From the NCBI GenBank assembly GCA_021731405.1, contig JAKFXN010000001.1:1-64000 (forward strand): 64,000 nucleotides of DNA. The letters run 5' to 3'. This stretch comes from Candidatus Parcubacteria bacterium. Lineage in GTDB: Bacteria > Patescibacteria > Paceibacteria > UBA9973 > UBA918. Of the stretch, positions 58,139 to 64,000 are shown in pieces. The position numbers and the translations under genes were made by a program. Numbering within the stretch: the first letter of the stretch is position 1; each line of letters opens with the position of its first letter. The notes under the pieces were generated by a model. It did not search any database. It worked only from the letters and a program-made list of their open reading frames with translations, and had not been told where the DNA came from.

Positions 58139-59143
58139 ATGTCAGAACAATATGATTTCGTGGCAATCGGTGACATTGTCATAGACGCCTTTATTCAACT
58201 AAACAAAGACGCAGCAGACGTGAGTCAAGACATGGATACCGGTCGCCAGACCTTACACATGCCATTTGGAAATAAACTTCCCTATGATGATGTGGTTGTT
58301 ATTAATGCTGTTGGAAATTCGCCAAACGCTGCCGTATCAGCTAACCGCCTTGGTCTTAAAACCGCACTTGTAGCCAGTCTTGGACAAGACCGAAACGGAA
58401 AAGATTGTCTTGAAGCACTGCGTACTGAAGGAGTTCATACCGACTACGTGAAGCTTTACGAAGGTAAAATGACTAACTATCATTATGTACTTCGTTACGG
58501 ACCAGAACGTACCATCCTTATCAAGCACGAAAAGTTTCCTTATACGCTGCCTGATTTTCAGGTACCGCCTCGATACCTCTACTTCTCATCTATTGGTGAG
58601 CACGGCCTGCCGTTCCACTTTGAGATTGCAAAATACGTAAAAGAGCACGACACGAAGCTCGTATTTCAACCAGGAACTTTCCAAATTAAACTCGGCTACG
58701 AAGCACTTAAAGAAGTCTACGAAGCCACCGAAATCTTTTTCTGTAACCTAGAAGAGGCACAAGAGATTCTCGGGACCGAAGAGCAACACGTTCCTACCCT
58801 CCTTAGAAAATTCAAAGAACTAGGTCCAAAACTTCCTGTTATCACTGACGGGCCACACGGAGCATATGTAGTAGACGAAAATGATCAGGCTTGGCACATG
58901 CCAATGTACCCAGACCCAGCTGATCCAGTGGACCGCACGGGTGCCGGAGACTCATTTGCCTCCACCTTTACCGCTGCCATCATCCTTGGTAAAAGTCCGG
59001 CCGAAGCGCTGACATGGGGACCAGTAAATTCAATGTCCGTAGTACAGTACATCGGAGCACAAGAAGGTCTTCTGACACAAGCAGAGCTCAACCAATACCT
59101 TGCCGATAAACCTGCTGAGTATGAGGCTAAGATGATTGATTAA
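58139..59143 (+). CDS. PfkB-family carbohydrate kinase
   Basis: A 334-residue ribokinase-fold sugar kinase. The N-terminal signature region (AIGDIVIDAFIQL, then VGNSPNAAVSANRLGLKTAL) and the C-terminal ATP/anion-hole motif DRTGAGDSFASTFTAAIILG with the catalytic Asp are present. The substrate (ribose, adenosine, fructose phosphate or another) cannot be read from sequence. It is convergent with the pentose phosphate operon, so a role in feeding ribose units is plausible. The TACAAT -10 preceded by TGC lies 7 nt before the ATG. Confidence 0.88.
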   Translation: MSEQYDFVAIGDIVIDAFIQLNKDAADVSQDMDTGRQTLHMPFGNKLPYDDVVVINAVGNSPNAAVSANRLGLKTALVASLGQDRNGKDCLEALRTEGVHTDYVKLYEGKMTNYHYVLRYGPERTILIKHEKFPYTLPDFQVPPRYLYFSSIGEHGLPFHFEIAKYVKEHDTKLVFQPGTFQIKLGYEALKEVYEATEIFFCNLEEAQEILGTEEQHVPTLLRKFKELGPKLPVITDGPHGAYVVDENDQAWHMPMYPDPADPVDRTGAGDSFASTFTAAIILGKSPAEALTWGPVNSMSVVQYIGAQEGLLTQAELNQYLADKPAEYEAKMID

Positions 59144-59164
59144 GAATCGCACCCTAGAGTAAAA

Positions 59165-59199
59165 AGAAAAGTCCCGAGCCTTAGGCTCGGGACTTTTCT
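59165..59199. terminator. Bidirectional terminator, PfkB kinase gene / transketolase
   Basis: AGAAAAGTCCCGAGCC and GGCTCGGGACTTTTCT pair around TTA, with T-runs in both directions. Confidence 0.85.
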
Positions 59200-59208
59200 T
59201 TTTTAAAA

Positions 59209-60192
59209 CTAGAAGAGTTTTTTGGCAGCAGCGATAATCGCATTTGTGCCCATGCCGTAGTGTTCAATGAGTTCATCTGGTTCACCCGATTGTCCAAACT
59301 GATCATCTACCCCCACTCGGACAATTTTGATTGGATGTACTTCACTGAGATACTCAGCTACTGCTCCACCAAGTCCACCTGCCTTTTGATGCTCCTCCAC
59401 GGTTACGATACCGCTATGTTCTTTAGCGAGCGCTACAAGGGCCTTGGTATCAAGCGGCTTGATAGTTGGCATATGGAGGACTGTTGTTCCTATTCCATCA
59501 GCCTCAAGGGCTTGTGCGGCCTTGAGCGCATTAAACAGGAGTGTACCTGTCACTACAATAGCGATAGCTGAGGAGTGGGCTTCATTTCGAGTATAAAATA
59601 CTTCTGCTTTACCAATTTCAAATGGTGATTCAGCCGTGGTTACTACTGGTGTATTACTTCTACCAATCCGAATATAAACTGGCCCTTCGTACTTAGCGGC
59701 CGCTAGTGTTGCCTTCCTAGCTTCATGTACATCAGCTGGCGCAATTACCACCATGTTTGGTACCACCCGCATGAGAGCTATGTCTTCTATTGCTTGGTGA
59801 GTTGCTCCATCCGGACCCACCGATACGCCGGCGTGTGCACCAATCACTTTTACATTACTATCGTTATACGCAATAGTGGTACGAATCTGCTCCCAGTTAC
59901 GCCCAGGAGAAAACATTGCGTATGAAGCGATGAAAGGAACTTTTCCCATGGCCGCCATACCAGAAGCTACCGACGCCATATTTTGTTCAGTGATACCAAC
60001 TTGGATAAAGCGATCGGGAAAGGCTTCTGCAAACGGTAGCGTGCGTGTAGATTCCGTTAAGTCCGCAGCCAAAGCAACGACATTGTTGTCTCGTTTTGCT
60101 GCTTCAAGAAGCCCTTCTCCGTAGCCATTACGGCTCGGAAGGCTAACCATCTCTTTAGTATCAAAATTTTTATCGAGGTGAGGTACTAACAT
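59209..60192 (-). CDS. Transketolase, C-terminal subunit
   Basis: The pyrimidine-binding and C-terminal domains of a split transketolase, 327 residues. The conserved Glu that activates thiamine diphosphate is in QVGITEQNMASVASGMAAMG; VSVGPDGATHQAIEDIALMR and the C-terminal fold (EEHQKAGGLGGAVAEYLSEV) follow. It begins 6 nt after the N-terminal subunit gene, so the two chains should assemble into one enzyme. It transfers two-carbon units between sugar phosphates. Confidence 0.93.
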   Translation of the reverse strand: MLVPHLDKNFDTKEMVSLPSRNGYGEGLLEAAKRDNNVVALAADLTESTRTLPFAEAFPDRFIQVGITEQNMASVASGMAAMGKVPFIASYAMFSPGRNWEQIRTTIAYNDSNVKVIGAHAGVSVGPDGATHQAIEDIALMRVVPNMVVIAPADVHEARKATLAAAKYEGPVYIRIGRSNTPVVTTAESPFEIGKAEVFYTRNEAHSSAIAIVVTGTLLFNALKAAQALEADGIGTTVLHMPTIKPLDTKALVALAKEHSGIVTVEEHQKAGGLGGAVAEYLSEVHPIKIVRVGVDDQFGQSGEPDELIEHYGMGTNAIIAAAKKLF

Positions 60193-60198
60193 ACAGAT

Positions 60199-61095
60199 TT
60201 ACGAAATATCTTCTTTAGCGATAAGTCCAGCCAGTGTTCGCAATTTTTGTAGCGCCACTTCAGCCTGCTTATCTTTTGGTACTCGATCCTCAGGACCTTT
60301 CCCTGGTGGATTGCCGTGCCATCTAAAATCTCGTTCAAACACGTCTACACCCTTTGAAGCAATGGTATGTGCAATGATGAGAGACGGCTGACTATAGACT
60401 GCCTGTGCTTTGAGAATAGCGTCATTGAGAGCGCGCATATTGTGACCGTCCACTTCTTGTACATCAAAATTAAATGCTTCAAATTTTTCAGCTAGTGGTT
60501 CAAGCGGCATCACGTCTTTGGTGTAGCCATCAATCTGAATACCGTTTCTATCAACAATCACAATTAGGTTATGAAGTTTCTCCTTCCCTGCCTGCAGTGC
60601 CGCCTCCCAAATCTGCCCCTCATTTAATTCTCCATCACCAGTAAGACAATAGATGTACTTAGACGAATACGGATTATTAATTCGTTCTGCGAGCGCCATC
60701 CCAACTGCTTGCGAAAGACCAGAACCAAGTGGTCCAGAGCTAGTCTCAAGACCTGGTAGGGATTTGCGATGTGGGTGTCCTTGCAAACGTGAACCGAATT
60801 TTCTAAGTGTTAGTAATTCTTCAACATCAAAATACCCAGCGTGTGCGAGAGTGGCATACAGCACAGGACAGACATGTCCATGTGAAAGCACGAGTCTGTC
60901 TCTGTCTTCCCAGAGTGGATTCTTTGGATTGTGCTGCAAAACTTTAAAATACAGGAGCGTCAAAATATCAGCCATTCCTAGTGGGCCGGCAGTATGTCCG
61001 CTCCCAGCCGCTACCAACATCTCAACAATACTCTGCCTTATTTGGTTGGCCTTAAGTTCCAGATGTTGAACTTCTTTTGAAGTGAGGTAATGCAT
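60199..61095 (-). CDS. Transketolase, N-terminal subunit
   Basis: The diphosphate-binding half of a split transketolase, 298 residues. GSGHTAGPLGMADILTLLYF near the start, SHGHVCPVLYA, SGPLGSGLSQAVGMAL and the thiamine diphosphate/Mg motif GDGELNEGQIWEAAL...N are clear. It is followed by the C-terminal subunit and preceded by rpe with a 50-nt gap. Split transketolases are common in archaea and in several bacterial lineages including CPR. Confidence 0.93.
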   Translation of the reverse strand: MHYLTSKEVQHLELKANQIRQSIVEMLVAAGSGHTAGPLGMADILTLLYFKVLQHNPKNPLWEDRDRLVLSHGHVCPVLYATLAHAGYFDVEELLTLRKFGSRLQGHPHRKSLPGLETSSGPLGSGLSQAVGMALAERINNPYSSKYIYCLTGDGELNEGQIWEAALQAGKEKLHNLIVIVDRNGIQIDGYTKDVMPLEPLAEKFEAFNFDVQEVDGHNMRALNDAILKAQAVYSQPSLIIAHTIASKGVDVFERDFRWHGNPPGKGPEDRVPKDKQAEVALQKLRTLAGLIAKEDIS

Positions 61096-61145
61096 ATATC
61101 GCTTTCAGTATAACACCACAAAAAATACCTTGTAGCTCTTGCCTG

Positions 61146-61793
61146 TTAGTTAATGAGAGATGAGAGCTCTCTGTGTGCTTCTTTGGGATTTGAGGCTCCT
61201 GCAATAGCTGAGCCGCAGATAAATCTATCTACTCCGGCTTTGGCTAACCGAGCAATAGTTTCTCTATTTACACTTCCATCCACTGACACCAATAAACGAC
61301 TATTACTTTCCTTGAGTGTTTTGATTCTCTCAAACACGCGCTCATCAAGCGGTTGTCCTTGCGCACCAATAGTAGCGATACCCATCACCTGCACATAGTC
61401 AGAAAACTCGAGATACGGCAAAAGAGTCTCAAGCGGAGTGTCGTTAAGCGCACAAACACCTAGTGAAATTTTGGTGCTTTCCGCAAATCTTTTAAACGCG
61501 TCAAGTGAAATTGTTTCAATATGAAAAACGAGCATGTCAGCTCCAGCAGCTACCCAAACATCCGCCGCCTCAAGAGGGTTTTGCACCATCAAATCAACCT
61601 CAAGTGTAAAGCCGTCAGTGACAGGCTTTGTTTGTTCAGGATTACCAACTGGGTTATACGGCCAAGAAACACTCGAGACAAATACCCCATCCACCACGTC
61701 CACATGCACCTCAGGCGAAAAACTAAATCCTGCCAAGGTACGGACAAGATGTGCAGCTGAAGTAGGAATAATAGCGGGAACAATAGGAATCAT
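61146..61793 (-). CDS. rpe: Ribulose-phosphate 3-epimerase
   Basis: Interconverts ribulose 5-phosphate and xylulose 5-phosphate. This 215-residue TIM barrel starts MIPIVPAIIPTSAAHLVRTL and has the metal site HVDVVDGVFV, MVQNPLEAADVWVAAGADML, and the phosphate-binding VSVDGSVN and FICGSAIAGA. Sequence is somewhat divergent from the textbook enzyme. The start codon overlaps the rpiB stop by 4 nt. Confidence 0.88.
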   Translation of the reverse strand: MIPIVPAIIPTSAAHLVRTLAGFSFSPEVHVDVVDGVFVSSVSWPYNPVGNPEQTKPVTDGFTLEVDLMVQNPLEAADVWVAAGADMLVFHIETISLDAFKRFAESTKISLGVCALNDTPLETLLPYLEFSDYVQVMGIATIGAQGQPLDERVFERIKTLKESNSRLLVSVDGSVNRETIARLAKAGVDRFICGSAIAGASNPKEAHRELSSLIN

Positions 61794-62275
61794 AGTGTAC
61801 GAGCATCACGTGTTAGCTTTTCAATCTTTTGATTGCGGCGCTTATACTTTTCATCAGTTAAAACTGGGCTCGAGAGCCAGAGCACAATCCCCTCTTTGAC
61901 TTCTTCAATCGGTACAAAGCGTGCGCCGATAGAAAGTACATTAGCATCATTATGAGCTCGTGACAGCGCAATGATGTCGAGCTGTCCACCGTAGTAGACC
62001 GTTGCCCGAACTTGCTTGTAGCGATTAGCGAGCATCGCTTCCCCCTGTCCTGATCCTCCAAAAACAATTCCGCGGGCTGTTTCCGGTGAAGCGCTCACAG
62101 CGGCAGCTGCCAGACTAATGAAGTCTGGGAAGTCATCTCCCACGTCATACACTTTTGCGCCATGATCAACAATCTTAAGCCCTTCTTCCTTCAACCATTC
62201 CGAGATAATTTCTTTGTACTCAAAACCAGCATGGTCAGAAGCGAGGTGAATAGTTTTGCTGGTATCAAGCGACAT
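61790..62275 (-). CDS. rpiB: Ribose-5-phosphate isomerase B
   Basis: Interconverts ribose 5-phosphate and ribulose 5-phosphate. The 161-residue protein shows ASDHAGFEYKE at the start and VFGGSGQGEAMLANR in the active site. The usual catalytic Cys of CGTGIG-type enzymes is replaced, and a Glu follows in GSGQGE, as in the Mycobacterium-type RpiB that uses this Glu as base. It is second in the gap-rpiB-rpe-tkt operon, 6 nt after gap. Confidence 0.9.
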   Translation of the reverse strand: MSLDTSKTIHLASDHAGFEYKEIISEWLKEEGLKIVDHGAKVYDVGDDFPDFISLAAAAVSASPETARGIVFGGSGQGEAMLANRYKQVRATVYYGGQLDIIALSRAHNDANVLSIGARFVPIEEVKEGIVLWLSSPVLTDEKYKRRNQKIEKLTRDARTL

Positions 62276-62281
62276 AGTGTT

Positions 62282-63307
62282 TTAGCCGACATGCTTGGCA
62301 GATTCACGTACATGCTCAACGAGGGTTTGGGTGTAACTTGTTTCGTTGTCGTACCAAGCGAGTACCTTCACAAGATTTCCATCTACTACCTTGGTAAAAG
62401 ATAAGTCAGCAATTGAACCGACGCGTGAACCGATAATATCAGTTGAAACAATCTCCTCACTGGTAACTGCAAAGAGGTGCTTCCATCTTGGTTCTGAGGC
62501 AGCTTTCAAAAGCGCGTTGTTTACTTCTTCGACTGTCGTATTTCGACTAGCAATAAAGGTGACGTCAACAATTGATCCAACTGGCACAGGTACCCGCATT
62601 GCGATACCATCAAACTTATCTTTAAGTTCAGGGTGTGCCAGTGTGGTCGCAATAGCTGCTCCAGTAGTACTTGGTACGATATTAAGTGCCGCAGCTCTAC
62701 CAGCTCTAAAGTCTTTCTTGCTTGGTCCATCAACCAGTGTCTGCGAAGCGGTGTAGGCGTGCACTGTATTGAGTACAGCTTTATCAATGCCAATTGCCTC
62801 TTTAAGAATTGCGATAAGTGGACTAGTAGCGTTTGTGGTACAAGAGGCATTTGAAGAAACCTGACAAGTCTTAAGTAAATCATGGTTTACGCCCATCAGC
62901 ACTGTTGCTCCGGTAATACCGATAGCAGCAGGATCTCCCTTTACCGGAGCTGAGACAACCACCCGTTTTGCACCCGCATCAAGGTGCAACTTTGAACCCT
63001 CATAACTCACAAAGAAACCAGTGGATTCAACCACGATATCAATCGCCCAGTCGCGCCATGGAAGTTTGTTTGGTTCTTTCTCTTGAGCAAAAGAGATTTT
63101 TTTGCCGCCAACCATGAGGGCTCCGTCAATTACTTCAACCGAAAAAGGTGCTCGCCCGTAAACAGAATCGTACTCGAGGAGATACGCCAAGTTTGCTAAA
63201 TCTCCGAGGTCGTTTATAGCAACTACTTCAAAATCAGGGTTGCCATATGCCAACCTGAAAAAAGTTCTACCGATTCTTCCAAAACCATTAATTGCTACTC
63301 GTACCAT
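62282..63307 (-). CDS. gap: Glyceraldehyde-3-phosphate dehydrogenase, type I
   Basis: Oxidises glyceraldehyde 3-phosphate in glycolysis. The 341-residue protein has the NAD-binding start VAINGFGRIGRTFFRLAYG with INDLGD, the catalytic C156 in SNASCTTNA, and the C-terminal SWYDNE-type segment (here AWYDNETSYTQTLVEHV). It leads the operon; a TATAGT lies about 30 nt upstream of the ATG. Grouping with pentose phosphate genes suits a cell that lacks the oxidative branch and exchanges C3 and C5 sugars through transketolase. Confidence 0.95.
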   Translation of the reverse strand: MVRVAINGFGRIGRTFFRLAYGNPDFEVVAINDLGDLANLAYLLEYDSVYGRAPFSVEVIDGALMVGGKKISFAQEKEPNKLPWRDWAIDIVVESTGFFVSYEGSKLHLDAGAKRVVVSAPVKGDPAAIGITGATVLMGVNHDLLKTCQVSSNASCTTNATSPLIAILKEAIGIDKAVLNTVHAYTASQTLVDGPSKKDFRAGRAAALNIVPSTTGAAIATTLAHPELKDKFDGIAMRVPVPVGSIVDVTFIASRNTTVEEVNNALLKAASEPRWKHLFAVTSEEIVSTDIIGSRVGSIADLSFTKVVDGNLVKVLAWYDNETSYTQTLVEHVRESAKHVG

Positions 63308-63365
63308 AGAAAATAAACTTTATGACTAACTACCACTACTATAGCGAGAAATTGCTATATCTTCA

Positions 63366-64000
63366 CTACCGATTATCCTCAGTCGCTTTTGACCGACGGT
63401 ACAAAATAAAGAATAAGAGCACAAGCGCCAGAAGAAGTAGAGAAATGGTAGAGAAAAATGGTCTAACAGCCTCAACTAATTTGTCAGGAAACATCACCTC
63501 AGCAACGCTACCTACACTAGGTATAAACATGACTGGCTGACGATAGCGTCCGATAACACTTCGTTCGTAATCAAAGATTTCAACTTGAATTCGTGACGGA
63601 CCACTCGCTTGAAGCGGTGCGATGACTGCCTCATACGCATCTCCAGCTTTATTGATACGAAGTAAAAACGAATAGCTCCGATTTGGGTTAGTTGGGTCTA
63701 CCAAAGTAACGATAATTGATTTCAAATTATCAGGCAGTGCTTCTTTTTTAATACTAATGATAAAAGCTTCGTTTTCTAAAAGCTCAATGTTTTCACTTTT
63801 GAAGCTAAAAGTTTTGTCTCCCTGATTAAGGGTAACCGCATCAGTAGAAAAATTGAAATACGGAAGCTCAATTATGGGTTCTTCGGGTACAACCTCTGGT
63901 TCTAAGGGTTCACCGGTCCCGGTCGAAGTTGCTCTTTTGGTAGCTTTTGCTACCGCACCAGAAGAAACCGAACCGTCGTTCGAGATAACAAAGGCGGTGT
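63366..64000 (-). CDS. Membrane-anchored surface protein, C-terminal part (start outside the window)
   Basis: The visible ~210 codons end with a membrane helix (FFSTISLLLLALVLLFFILY) and a short basic cytosolic tail (RRSKATEDNR). Upstream is a proline/glutamate-rich linker (EPLEPEVVPEEPIIELP) and beta-rich outer domains (TLVDPTNPNRSYSFLLRI; ASGPSRIQVEIFDYERSVIG). The frame stays open to the window edge, so the internal Met/Leu codons are not the true start. Function unknown; it resembles the exported Ig-like proteins of this window in layout. Confidence 0.7.
   Translation of the reverse strand, partial: TAFVISNDGSVSSGAVAKATKRATSTGTGEPLEPEVVPEEPIIELPYFNFSTDAVTLNQGDKTFSFKSENIELLENEAFIISIKKEALPDNLKSIIVTLVDPTNPNRSYSFLLRINKAGDAYEAVIAPLQASGPSRIQVEIFDYERSVIGRYRQPVMFIPSVGSVAEVMFPDKLVEAVRPFFSTISLLLLALVLLFFILYRRSKATEDNR

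Overview
The window reads as a chromosomal segment of a Candidatus Patescibacteria (CPR) bacterium, most likely of the Parcubacteria/Paceibacteria group. The placement rests on gene content and is an inference. Information-processing proteins are shortened (PheS without its N-terminal coiled coil, PheT without its tRNA-binding OB domain, ThrRS without TGS, a 753-residue SMC without a visible hinge, short EF-Ts and RF1). NusB is fused to a Nudix-like domain, and there are pilin-like, sortase and PEGA-domain surface genes. The genetic code looks standard: TGA is used as a stop, for example at 3828 and 12380.

Layout. 1-2808: 5' part of a UvrD-like helicase and a divergent NhaP-type antiporter. 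2884-3830: a tiny gene and a degenerate thymidylate-kinase-like gene, divergent around a perfect 34-nt palindrome. 3916-8326: dabA-dabB, a predicted inorganic-carbon/cation uptake pair. 8503-8952: a periodic array of three kinds of hairpin (period about 127 nt) abutting the 3' end of rpoD. 8939-19396: rpoD, dnaG, rpoC, rpoB (all minus). 19685-25516: trmD, khpA, rpsP, rnr and several small stand-alone genes. 25598-28498: two candidate structured RNAs and smc. 28511-32639: two pilin-like genes, rnc, nusB-nudix, rpmF, rnhB. 32720-38320: dnaE, a candidate small RNA, and thrS behind a T-box leader. 38384-43823: a large Ig-like surface protein, a sortase and a CARDB-like protein. 43892-51956: gyrB, pheST, a PEGA-like protein, a glycosyltransferase. 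52060-52597: tRNA-Thr(UGU), a broken tRNA-Thr-like copy carrying inserted hairpins, and tRNA-acceptor-like minihelices. 52668-58050: tsf, rpsB, prfA, rpmE, a coiled-coil lytic transglycosylase, rplY. 58139-63307: a PfkB sugar kinase and a compact operon gap-rpiB-rpe-tktN-tktC (glycolysis plus non-oxidative pentose phosphate). 63366-64000: 3' part of a membrane-anchored surface protein.

Two gene-expression styles coexist. About 17 genes, mostly housekeeping, have a -10 hexamer (often TGnTATAnT) only 6-12 nt before the ATG and no Shine-Dalgarno, so their mRNAs should be leaderless or nearly so. Seven small orphan genes instead carry a clear Shine-Dalgarno and usually their own terminator, and look like separate cassettes set between core operons. 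Terminators are unusual: several are long perfect palindromes without an unpaired loop (up to 60 bp).

The strongest candidates for something undescribed are the modular hairpin array after rpoD, the tRNA-Thr-like copy with structured insertions, the T-box in front of thrS in this lineage, the dabAB operon in a predicted minimal fermenter, and the sortase substrate with a long tail after its sorting signal.
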